Assembly: GCA_963790415.1 (NCBI GenBank)
Contig: CAWBOK010000009.1
Span: 62,001 to 126,000 of the forward strand
Direction of reading: 5' to 3'
DNA: 64,000 nt
Origin: JAJZQZ01 sp963790415
GTDB taxonomy: Bacteria; Actinomycetota; Thermoleophilia; RBG-16-64-13
Position 1 is the stretch's first letter. Every line of letters begins with the position of its first letter. Below, piece by piece: positions 57,384 to 64,000 of the stretch. Below the pieces are notes generated by a model. The model had not been told where the DNA came from. It searched no databases and saw only the letters and a list, made by a program, of their open reading frames with translations. The position numbers and the translations under genes were made by a program.

Positions 57384-57413
57384 TTGACGCACCGCGCCTC
57401 CGAGGGGTACACT
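57384..57413 (+). promoter_or_regulatory. Housekeeping promoter for ffh
   Basis: TTGACG at 57384-57389, an 18-base spacer, TACACT at 57408-57413. Transcription from about 57420 would give an 80-base leader before the ffh ATG. It is the best sigma-70-type match in the window and implies that ffh-rpsP-khpA-rimM-trmD has its own promoter. Confidence 0.65.
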
Positions 57414-57501
57414 GCACCACTCGGCTCGCTGAGCCGGCCGTTCACGCCTGCACGAGGTCCCCACAGGCGGAAGGCGATGATCATCGACGCGGGACCGGAG
57501 C

Positions 57502-58826
57502 ATGTTCGACTCACTTTCAGAGAAGCTCCAGTCGGCTCTTGACGGGCTGAAGGGGCAAGGCAAGCTGACGGAGAAGGATATCGAGCGCGCCGCGCGCGAG
57601 ATCCGGCTCGCCCTGCTCGAGGCCGACGTCAACTACAAGGTCGTCAAGGAGTTCGTCGCCAAGGTCAAGGAACGGGCCATGGGCGTCGAGGTGCTCGAGA
57701 GCCTGACACCGGCCCAGCAGTTCGTCAAGATCGTCAACGAAGAGCTCTCGAACCTCATGGGTTCGGCCACCACCAAGCTGGTCTTCTCGCCCCGCCCGCC
57801 AACCGTGATCATGATGGTTGGTCTGCAAGGCTCGGGCAAGACCACGGCCTGCGGCAAGTTGGCCAAGTTCTTGCTCGCTCAGGGCAAGAGCCCGGCGATG
57901 GTGGCGGGCGACGTCTACCGCCCGGCCGCCGTGGATCAGCTCAAGGCTCTGGGCGAACAGCTGAACGTGCCCGTGTACGACGAAGGCACCGACGCCGACC
58001 CGGTGGACATCGCCAAGCACGGCCTCGAGTGGGCCCGGCAGATCGGCCGCGACGTGCTCATCGTCGACACGGCGGGCCGTCTTCACATCGACGAGACGTT
58101 GATGGAAGAGCTGGTCCGCATCCGCAGCCAGGTGAAGCCGCACAACATCCTGCTTGGTGCTCGACTCCATGACCGGTCAGGACGCCGTGAACGTGGCCGC
58201 GCAGTTCCAGGAGAAGGTGCAGTTCGACGGGGTGATCCTGACCAAGCTCGACGGCGACGCCCGGGGCGGCGCGGCCCTCTCGGTGCGGGCGGTCACGGGC
58301 AAGCCCATCAAGTTCGCCAGCACGGGGGAGAAGCTCGACAGCTTCGACTACTTCCACCCCGACCGCATGGCCTCGCGCATCCTGGGCATGGGCGACGTGC
58401 TCTCGCTCATCGAGCGGGCCGAGAGCGCGATGGACGAGAAGAAGGCCCTGGAGCTCGAGAAGAAGCTGCGCAAGTCCCAGTTCACGTTCGAGGACTTCCT
58501 CGATCAGCTGGAGCAGGTGCGCAAGATGGGCTCGCTGCAGAGTATCCTGGGCATGATCCCCGGCGCGGGCAAGCTCAAGGGGCTGCAGATCGACGACAAG
58601 GCGTTCGATCGAGTCCAGGCCCTCATCCACTCCATGACGGTGGAGGAACGGCGCCACCCGGAGCTGATCAACGGCAGCCGGCGGCAGACGCATCGCGGCG
58701 GGGTCGGGCAGCGACATCCAGGCGGTGAACCAACTGCTGAACCAGTTCAAGCAGATGCAGAAGATGATGAAACAACTCGGGTCGGGGAAGATCCCCAAGA
58801 ACCCTTTCCAGATGATGGGCATGTAG
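57502..58826 (+). CDS. ffh: Signal recognition particle protein Ffh, two frameshifts
   Basis: About 440 aa after repair. N domain MFDSLSEKLQSALDGLKG, G domain with VGLQGSGKTTACGKLA near 110, DVYRPAAVDQL, DTAGRLHIDETLM, then (break near 58156) VLDSMTGQDAVNVA and TKLDGDARGG. M domain with MGSLQSILGMIPG, Met-rich helices and (after a break near 58680) NQLLNQFKQMQKMMKQ, ending MMGM at TAG 58824-58826. It binds signal sequences and SRP RNA and pairs with FtsY. It is essential in nearly all bacteria, so both breaks are best read as sequencing errors. Confidence 0.95.
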
Positions 58827-58882
58827 TCGCGAATAGCGGACTCGCATGTGGAAGAACGAGTGCGATCGAGAGGAGGTGACAT

Positions 58883-59125
58883 ATGGCAGCAAAGATCCGT
58901 CTGACTCGCAAAGGCAGCAAGAAGCATCCTACCTACCGCATCGTGGTGGCCGATTCCAGGGCTCCGCGCGACGGCAGGTTCATCGAGTCCATCGGTTTCT
59001 ACAACCCGCAGACCGACCCTTCCACCATCACGGTGGACGAGGACAAGGCGCGGAAGTGGTTGTCCACCGGCGCGCAGCCTTCCGACGCGGTGCGCAATCT
59101 TCTCGCGATCAAGGGTATCGCCTAA
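58883..59125 (+). CDS. rpsP: 30S ribosomal protein S16
   Basis: 80 aa; ATG 58883 after GAGGAGGTGAC. IRLTRKGSKKHPTYRIVVADSRAPRDGRFIESIGFYNP is the S16 signature, and the length is typical. It follows ffh by 56 bases, in the usual order ffh-rpsP-KH-rimM-trmD. It acts in early 30S assembly on the 16S 5' domain. Confidence 0.97.
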   Translation: MAAKIRLTRKGSKKHPTYRIVVADSRAPRDGRFIESIGFYNPQTDPSTITVDEDKARKWLSTGAQPSDAVRNLLAIKGIA

Positions 59126-59204
59126 GGACGGGTTCAGCTCTGTGTGCGGGCGTTTCGTGCGATCGTAGACACGGCGCGGCTGTGGCGAAAGGGGGTTCTG
59201 GACA

Positions 59205-59447
59205 ATGGAGGACGAGTTGAAGGAATTGCTCGAGTACCTTGCTAAGTCGTTGGTGGATCACCCGGATGACGTGCACGTCGTTGCCACCGAGACCGACACC
59301 ACCGTGGTGTTGGAACTCAGCGTGGCTCACGACGACATCGGCAAGGTGATCGGCAAGCAGGGTCGCATTGCCAGAGCCCTCAGGACCGTCGTGAAGGCCG
59401 CCGCCATCAAGAACGGCAGGCGGGCCCTCGTAGAGATCGTCGACTGA
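59205..59447 (+). CDS. khpA: KH-domain RNA-binding protein KhpA (YlqC family)
   Basis: 80 aa. The KH motif IGKVIGKQGRIARALRTVVKAAA lies in the centre with the GxxG loop GKQG, and VEIVD is at the end. The family partners with KhpB/Jag and affects cell division and RNA metabolism in Gram-positives. It is placed between rpsP and rimM, as is usual. Confidence 0.93.
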   Translation: MEDELKELLEYLAKSLVDHPDDVHVVATETDTTVVLELSVAHDDIGKVIGKQGRIARALRTVVKAAAIKNGRRALVEIVD

Positions 59448-59482
59448 ACCGCGTGCCTGCGTCTCGCGGGAGCGGGATATCC

Positions 59483-60116
59483 ATGCCACGACCCGACTGG
59501 GTAGAGGTCGGGCGGGTCCAGCGGGCCCACGGGGTGCGGGGAGAGGTGCGGGTGGCATCGAGCACCGACAACCCCGACCGCTTCGTGCCTGGTGAGACCG
59601 TCTACGCCCGCGACGCGCGTCCGGGCGTGATTCGGGCACGCCGCGCGGAGGCCGCCCCCGCCGGCGACGCCGACCGGGTGCCCCTCGAGATCGAGGACGC
59701 CCGCGGCACCTACGACAATCCCATCATCGCCTTCATCGGTATCGACGACGCGCGAGCAGGCCGAGGGCCTGCGCGGCTTCGTGCTCGAGGTGCCCGGCGA
59801 TCAGCTGCCCGACCTGGAAGACGGCGAGTACTATCTCTGCGACCTCGAAGGCCTGGAGGTGCGCGTGGCGTCGGAAAGCGCGTCGGAACCCGGACACACC
59901 GGCCCGGACCCGCACGGCGCCGTCGCGCCGCGGCGGGTGGGGATAGTGGCCGAGGCCGTGGAGGGCGTCACCCACGACATCTTGGCGTTGCGACTGGACG
60001 CCGACGGCCGCGAAGTGTTGGTGCCCTTCATCATGGACGCGGTGCCGGAGGTCGACATGGCCGCCGGCTATCTGGTGGTGGACCCCGCCTTCCTGCTTCC
60101 GGCTTTGGACGCGTGA
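59483..60116 (+). CDS. rimM: Ribosome maturation factor RimM, one frameshift
   Basis: About 210 aa. ATG 59483 gives MPRPDWVEVGRVQRAHGVRGEVRV, the RimM N-domain signature; GTG at 59453 is less likely. An extra base near 59753 splits it, then AEQAEGLRGFVLEVPGDQLPDLEDGEYYLCDLEGL and the PRC-barrel VLVPFIMDAVPEVDMAAGYLVVDP. It acts in 30S maturation around S19. The acidic insert SESASEPGHTGPDPHGAVAP is longer than usual. Confidence 0.93.
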
Positions 60117-60144
60117 CGCGCGTCGACAGCTGCACTCCGGCCCC

Positions 60145-60834
60145 ATGAAGCGCATCGACATCTTCACGCTGGTGCCGGACGCCTTCGGGTGGTTCCGGCT
60201 GCAGCATCCCGTTGCCGACGCGCTGGAGGCCGACCTCGTCCGCCTCGAAGTGCAGAACATCCGCGACCACACTCCTCTCAACCATCGCCAGGTCGACGAC
60301 ACTCCCTATGGCGGCGGGCCCGGCATGGTGCTGCGGGTGGACGTGGTGGCGGCGGCCCTGGAGGGAGTGTTCGGCGTCGCCGCCGAGCGGGTGCGCGACG
60401 AGCGGGAAGTGATCGTGCTCACTCCGGGTGGACGGCCGTTCGACGACCGGTACGCGGCCGAGCTGGCCCGCGGAGCGCGCGACGTGGTGCTGCTCGCCGG
60501 GCGGTACGAGGGCTTCGACGCCCGCGTCACCGAGCTGTTCGCCTCCGCCGACCTTTCTATCGGTCCGTACGTGCTGGCCGGGGGAGAGGTGGCGGCGATG
60601 GCGGTCGTGGAGGCGGTGGTGCGCAAGGTGCCCGGCGTGCTGGGGAACGAGGAGAGCGTGGTGGAGGAGTCGTTCAGCGAGGAGCTGGGCGGAGCGGTGG
60701 AGTACCCGCACTACACGCGGCCGCGGGAGTTCGCCGGCGTGCAGGTGCCCGAGATCCTGATCGGCGGCAACCACGCCGCCATCGCCCGCTGGCGACGAGA
60801 GCACGCGCGACCGTCGCAGTGGGGCGGCCCGTAG
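60145..60834 (+). CDS. trmD: tRNA (guanine37-N1)-methyltransferase TrmD
   Basis: 229 aa SPOUT methyltransferase using S-adenosylmethionine to methylate G37. IDIFTLVPDAFGWF, HRQVDDTPYGGGPGMVLRVD, LLAGRYEGFDARV (knot), LSIGPYVLAGGEVAAMAVVEAVVRKVPGVLGNEES and IPEILIGG-type end (EILIGGNHAAIARWRRE) are all present. The 3' end is repeated about 1.9 kb downstream. The ORF is intact despite that, so the present copy ends ARPSQWGGP. Confidence 0.96.
   Translation: MKRIDIFTLVPDAFGWFRLQHPVADALEADLVRLEVQNIRDHTPLNHRQVDDTPYGGGPGMVLRVDVVAAALEGVFGVAAERVRDEREVIVLTPGGRPFDDRYAAELARGARDVVLLAGRYEGFDARVTELFASADLSIGPYVLAGGEVAAMAVVEAVVRKVPGVLGNEESVVEESFSEELGGAVEYPHYTRPREFAGVQVPEILIGGNHAAIARWRREHARPSQWGGP
60758..60823 (+). 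repeat. Left direct repeat: trmD 3' end (att-like)
   Basis: TGATCGGCGGCAACCACGCC and the following bases to GAGCACGC (60758-60806) are identical to 62694-62742 except one base. CGCAGTGGG recurs again at 60815 and 62750. The repeats flank the AbiE module, 1.94 kb apart. Confidence 0.85.
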
Positions 60835-61063
60835 AGTCGCTGTGTCTTCCCTTCCTCCTTGTTTCTGCGATAGCTGGGGTTGTTGCCTTGCTGGGGGACA
60901 CGACGCTCCCGATACCGGATACTCCCACAGGTGCCAGTTGTCCCTCATATGTTGAATGGGCCGGGCGGGGCGCAGGAAAATCCTGAACTCCTCGACTCGT
61001 CGCCAAGTGCCGTTGACCGCGACCAGTTGCTGCATGGGTCGCTGACGGAATCATTCGACGGCG
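60835..61063. other. Intergenic region between trmD and the AbiE toxin
   Basis: No gene is supported. A minus-strand frame (about 60900-61035: MQQLVAVNGTWRRVEEFRIF, then MRDNWHLWEYPVSG) looks protein-like but has no neighbours or family I can name. rplS, which often follows trmD, is not here. Confidence 0.3.
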
Positions 61064-61990
61064 TCAGGGCGACCTACGCCAAGGGCCCGGAGCTTCCCAC
61101 CGCTGCTGGAACGAGCCCTCCTGAACAATCGCGGTCGTGAGCGGCCCGAGAAACGTACAGATGTAAGCGGTCACGTCGGCGAAGTCGCTCGGTGCACCCT
61201 CGATGCTGTTCCTCCGGAGATAGCTGCGCCATTGCTCCGCCTTCCCGGGGTAGGTCGGAAAAGTCGTCTCGAAGACCGCGGGCTCGGCCGGGATATCGGT
61301 GTGTCGCCTTGCGAAGGTCATCGAAATGGCTTCCGCAAGGACCTGGCCCTCGAAGTCGAACTCCCGCGCAAGCAGCCACAGATCGAAGAAGTCGTTCATG
61401 CGGCTATTCAGACGATCGAGCCTCACCATGGCGTGGAACTTCTCGGCGATCACGCTCTCACGGCTGTAGCCGACGATTTCGGGAGCAGGGAAGTCGGCAA
61501 GTAGGGTGGGATACTCAAGGCGTGTCGGGCCAGGGATGACCACATCGCCAAATCCGACGTCGAGTTGCAGCGTCACGCGGGCGCTTCCCAAGAAGCCGAG
61601 CCAACGGACGCGCACCCCCGGGTAGTCTGCCTGCTCCACAATACCCGTGCCGCCGACGCTGGCGGGGTCGAAGATCATCCCGTCAGGTTCGACCGCCTCC
61701 AGGCACACGTCCCTCACCACGTCCTCCACCACCTGAATATCGTTGTCCAGCACGGCGAGCATGTCGATGTCCTTGGTGGGGCGCGAGAGCGGCGCCCGCC
61801 AAGCAAGTAGCATGAGCCCCCCTTTCAGTACGAAGCGCGACGCGTGTTTCGAGCGGCTCATGCGGAAGAGGAAGCGTTCCATGGCGAAGTACTGCAAGAG
61901 CTCGTTGAAGGGGCGATGGCTCTCTCGGGCCAGTTGAAGCAGCCGGTCGTGCACGGAGGCCGGGAGGTTTCGGGGCCGGTCCGCCGTCAA
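61064..61990 (-). CDS. abiEii: AbiEii-type nucleotidyltransferase toxin
   Basis: 308 aa. Nucleotidyltransferase core FVLKGGLMLLAWRAPLSRPTKDIDML near residues 52-77 gives the KGG and the DxD metal pair. Later parts LQLDVGFGDVV, PAPEIVGYSRESVIAEKFHAMVRL and RMNDFFDLWLL are typical of the AbiEii/AbiGii family (phage abortive infection and toxin-antitoxin type IV). It starts at TTG 61990 inside the antitoxin stop (TTGA), so it is tightly coupled. Family members such as MenT add nucleotides to tRNA. Confidence 0.92.
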   Translation of the reverse strand: MTADRPRNLPASVHDRLLQLARESHRPFNELLQYFAMERFLFRMSRSKHASRFVLKGGLMLLAWRAPLSRPTKDIDMLAVLDNDIQVVEDVVRDVCLEAVEPDGMIFDPASVGGTGIVEQADYPGVRVRWLGFLGSARVTLQLDVGFGDVVIPGPTRLEYPTLLADFPAPEIVGYSRESVIAEKFHAMVRLDRLNSRMNDFFDLWLLAREFDFEGQVLAEAISMTFARRHTDIPAEPAVFETTFPTYPGKAEQWRSYLRRNSIEGAPSDFADVTAYICTFLGPLTTAIVQEGSFQQRWEAPGPWRRSP

Positions 61991-62595
61991 AGGAGCGCCT
62001 CGAGGTAGGGTCGCATGACCCTCTCTACCCGGCAGATTCTCGCGTAGAGCAGGATGTCCTCCACAGAGAAGGAGTCGCGTTCCTTGTACAGCCGGAGGGC
62101 CTCGAGGGCGACATCCAGACCGAGCTTGTTGCGGTAGCGGAAGCAGTCGGCCACCGTTTTCGCCGGGCTGTAGACTTGAAGGGCGAGCCCGTCCACCCTG
62201 TGTCGTTCGATGCCCTCGGTGAACATGGCACCCGTGAACCAGAACAGCCTGAGCGGAGGGTGTTCGAGACGGGGGGGCTCGACCCCTCGCTTGAGGGCCA
62301 GGTACACCCGGTGAGGGATCTGGGTTGAGAGCTCATGGAAGCTAAGGGCGGAGATGAGGCACAGCACCCCGTTGGGCACCGTGGCTGCGACCGCCGCCAG
62401 ATCGGGGTTCCCCAGGGGAGGCATGTCCGCGAGCCGGTAGAGACCGCGCCCGAGCCGGTCAAGGAGTCCGGCGTCGCGCATGGCGTAGAGGGTGCGAGGA
62501 TGAATGCCTGCGGCCAGGACCTCCCGTGTCCGCAGGATGCCGCCCGTGCTTCGGAATACCTCAAGCGCGCGCTCGATGCTGGGCTGCTCGTTCAT
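61987..62595 (-). CDS. abiEi: AbiEi-type antitoxin with winged helix
   Basis: 202 aa. N-terminal winged helix ERALEVFRSTGGILRTREVLAAGIHPRTLYAMRDAGLLDRLGRGLYRL, then the AbiEi_1 antitoxin domain (VPNGVLCLISALSFHELSTQIPHRVYLAL, VYSPAKTVADCFRYRNKLGLDVALEALR). ATG 62595. It should repress its own operon through the inverted repeat just upstream and oppose the nucleotidyltransferase. Confidence 0.92.
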   Translation of the reverse strand: MNEQPSIERALEVFRSTGGILRTREVLAAGIHPRTLYAMRDAGLLDRLGRGLYRLADMPPLGNPDLAAVAATVPNGVLCLISALSFHELSTQIPHRVYLALKRGVEPPRLEHPPLRLFWFTGAMFTEGIERHRVDGLALQVYSPAKTVADCFRYRNKLGLDVALEALRLYKERDSFSVEDILLYARICRVERVMRPYLEALL

Positions 62596-62609
62596 GACGT
62601 GGATAAATA

Positions 62610-62637
62610 TACCAGCAATTGTGTCTGACTGCTGGTA
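62610..62637 (-). promoter_or_regulatory. Operator/promoter of abiEi-abiEii
   Basis: Inverted repeat TACCAGCA (62610-62617) and TGCTGGTA (62630-62637), 12 bases between. On the minus strand, TATATTTAT overlaps the proximal arm and can serve as -10. The distance to the ATG is about 15 bases. It fits negative autoregulation by AbiEi. Confidence 0.6.
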
Positions 62638-62693
62638 AGTCTATCCGCGGCACCCGGCGCCCACTCCGATCGCGGGCGTTCCATGCAAACTCT

Positions 62694-62758
62694 TGATCGG
62701 CGGCAACCACGCCGCCATCGCCCGCTGGCGACGGGAGCACGCCGTCTGCCGCAGTGGG
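62694..62758 (+). repeat. Right direct repeat: displaced trmD 3' end (att-like)
   Basis: Copy of the repeat at 60758-60823. It encodes IGGNHAAIARWRREHA in an open frame with no start, then diverges. The sequence 62759-62952 shows no gene, only the ribosome binding site AAAAGGAGG (about 62936-62944) of the next one. Confidence 0.85.
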
Positions 62759-62952
62759 CTGGTTCGCCTGCCGGCGCGTGAGAGCACGAGCCCGTCTTGG
62801 GCGCCACGGGTCGTGGGCACCCTAACGCGGGCCGGGCAGAACGGGGCAAGGTCCTTTGGGTCTCCGCCTGATCCCTGCAGCGGGGGTCTTGTGGTCTGTC
62901 CAGCAGGCCGCGGTTGACTGACCAAGACCACAACGAAAAGGAGGCCTCGTGG

Positions 62953-63993
62953 GTGACACATTTCGACGTGATCATGGCTGCCTATCCGACGCTGGAGGCG
63001 GCCGAGAAAGACTTCGACGGGTTGGTGGCACTCGTCAAGGAGAAGAAGGTCAGGACCGAGGGCGTGATCCTTGTCGAACACGACATGGATGGCGAGGTCC
63101 ACGTCAGTCAGACCGCCGACCACCTCGGTCGCAAGGGTCTAGGCTGGGGCGGCGGCGTCGGCGTGCTCGTCGGCCTGGCGGCGCCGCCGCTGCTGGCCTC
63201 TGTCGCGGTCGGCGCCGCGGCCGGCGGCCTGATCGGCAAGTTCACGCACCACAAGGTCAAGAGCAGCATGGAGAGCGGCCTCGGCGACAAGCTCAAGCCG
63301 GGCACGGCAGCCGTCATCGCCATGGTCGACAGACGAGGACCGCCTGGCCGCGGAACGGGCGCTCGCCGGTACGCCGGCCAAGTCGGTCGCCACCATGGAC
63401 AAGAAAGGCGTGCGCGGCCTGAAAGACGCCCTTGCCGAGGCCGCGCTCAAGTTCGTCCCCGACCGCACGGTGCTCCCCATCCCCGACCCCGCCTTCGGGG
63501 GCGTCATAGGCCGCTCGCTGCGCAGCTCCGCGGCCGATTGGACGATCAACATGACGCCGACGCCCCCCGAGGGCGCCCCAACGTACTGCTGGTCCTCATC
63601 GATGACGCCGGCTTCGGCAACCCGAGCACCTTCGGCGGCCCCATCGACACGCCCACTATGACGCGCGTCGCCGAGGCCGGCCTCACCTACGATCACTTCC
63701 ACGTGACGGCGCTCTGCTCGCCGACCCGCGCGGCGCTGCTCACCGGCCGCAACCACCACACCGTCGGCTTCGGCTCAGTCGGCGAGTTCCCCGGTCCCTT
63801 CCCCGGCTACACCTCCTCGCGGCCCAAGGACTGCGCCCCGTTCGTGCGCGTGCTGCAGGGCAACGGCTACTCGACCGGGGGCTTCGGCAAGTGGCACCTG
63901 ACGCCCGACCACGTGCAGGGGCCGGCCGAGCCTGAGAGCGACAAACAAACTCAATCTCGGCCGCGAGGACGGCGCCGACAGGCGTCTTGCTAG
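62953..63993 (+). CDS. DUF1269 domain-arylsulfatase fusion, two frameshifts, probably incomplete
   Basis: GTG 62953, 9 bases after AAAAGGAGG. The N-terminus is a DUF1269-like domain: FDVIMAAYPTLEAAEKDFDGL, a Gly/Ala-rich hydrophobic hairpin (GVGVLVGLAAPPLLASVAVGAAAGGLIG), and after a break near 63332 AERALAGTPAKSVATMDKKG. After a second break near 63578 a sulfatase starts: NVLLVLIDDAGFG (metal Asp pair), LCSPTRAALLTGRNHH with the CxPxR formylglycine signature, and GFGKWHLTPDH. Homology ends at QGPA near 63930, while the usual family continues for about 300 more residues. A TAG stands at 63991 in the present frame. It is either truncated by rearrangement or continues past a further indel beyond the window. 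Confidence 0.75.
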   Translation: MTHFDVIMAAYPTLEAAEKDFDGLVALVKEKKVRTEGVILVEHDMDGEVHVSQTADHLGRKGLGWGGGVGVLVGLAAPPLLASVAVGAAAGGLIGKFTHHKVKSSMESGLGDKLKPGTAAVIAMVDRRGPPGRGTGARRYAGQVGRHHGQERRARPERRPCRGRAQVRPRPHGAPHPRPRLRGRHRPLAAQLRGRLDDQHDADAPRGRPNVLLVLIDDAGFGNPSTFGGPIDTPTMTRVAEAGLTYDHFHVTALCSPTRAALLTGRNHHTVGFGSVGEFPGPFPGYTSSRPKDCAPFVRVLQGNGYSTGGFGKWHLTPDHVQGPAEPESDKQTQSRPRGRRRQASC

Positions 63994-64000
63994 GCGACCA

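Noticed and set aside
57257..57500. SRP RNA (ffs) gene searched for in the ffh leader
   Set aside because: No conserved GGAA-tetraloop helix 8 pattern was found; the region reads as leader with a promoter.
60900..61035. Protein-like minus-strand frame with MRDNWHLWEYPVSG, considered as a transposase remnant
   Set aside because: Too short and without a catalytic motif; it cannot be tied to any family from the sequence alone.

Overview
The window is GC-rich DNA, probably from an actinobacterium or related high-GC lineage. The evidence is the base composition, abundant GTG/TTG starts, the housekeeping order smc-ftsY ... ffh-rpsP-KH-rimM-trmD, Thr-rich and post-COAP-like surface proteins, and a split saccharopine operon. 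No rRNA, intact tRNA, CRISPR array or transposase gene is visible. Taxonomy is inferred.

Layout. 1-3886: 3' part of smc, then ftsY. 3904-8331: ABC-2 exporter, SDR epimerase and an MFS exporter. 8380-16687: glutamine synthetase bordered by a MITE-like repeat, a PatB-like aminotransferase, a small membrane protein with a duplicated fragment, a flavin reductase, and a secreted M6-type metalloprotease. 17078-23980: a flippase-like membrane protein, a tightly coupled lysine-ketoglutarate reductase/saccharopine dehydrogenase/PLP-enzyme operon, and a CASTOR/POLLUX-like channel protein. 24006-57256: an accessory region with repeated class III nucleotide cyclase-AAA ATPase-TPR genes (two near full length, one of another subfamily, one internally deleted, one truncated, plus a short chimeric scar). 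It also holds a winged-helix/STAND pair, three HicBA loci, VapBC, Fic, a PfkB-like/AAA+ fusion, hydrolases, MBL proteins, an oligopeptide-binding lipoprotein and an SLH polysaccharide deacetylase. 57384-60834: ffh, rpsP, khpA, rimM, trmD. 60835-64000: an AbiE toxin-antitoxin module flanked by a direct repeat of the trmD 3' end, then a DUF1269-arylsulfatase fusion.

The two halves of the usually compact smc-ftsY-ffh-rpsP-rimM-trmD neighbourhood lie at opposite ends, separated by about 53.6 kb. This makes the interval look like a long-lived insertion and recombination hotspot. The duplicated gene ends, in-frame deletion scars and toxin-antitoxin modules agree with that reading.

Caution: about three dozen apparent single-base frameshifts occur across the window, including in genes expected to be essential (smc, ffh, rimM). 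Most are therefore probably consensus indel errors rather than real mutations. For such genes I give the full reconstructed span as one CDS and state where the frame breaks. The term pseudogene is kept for structural damage such as deletions, truncations and fusions, and for small fragments.
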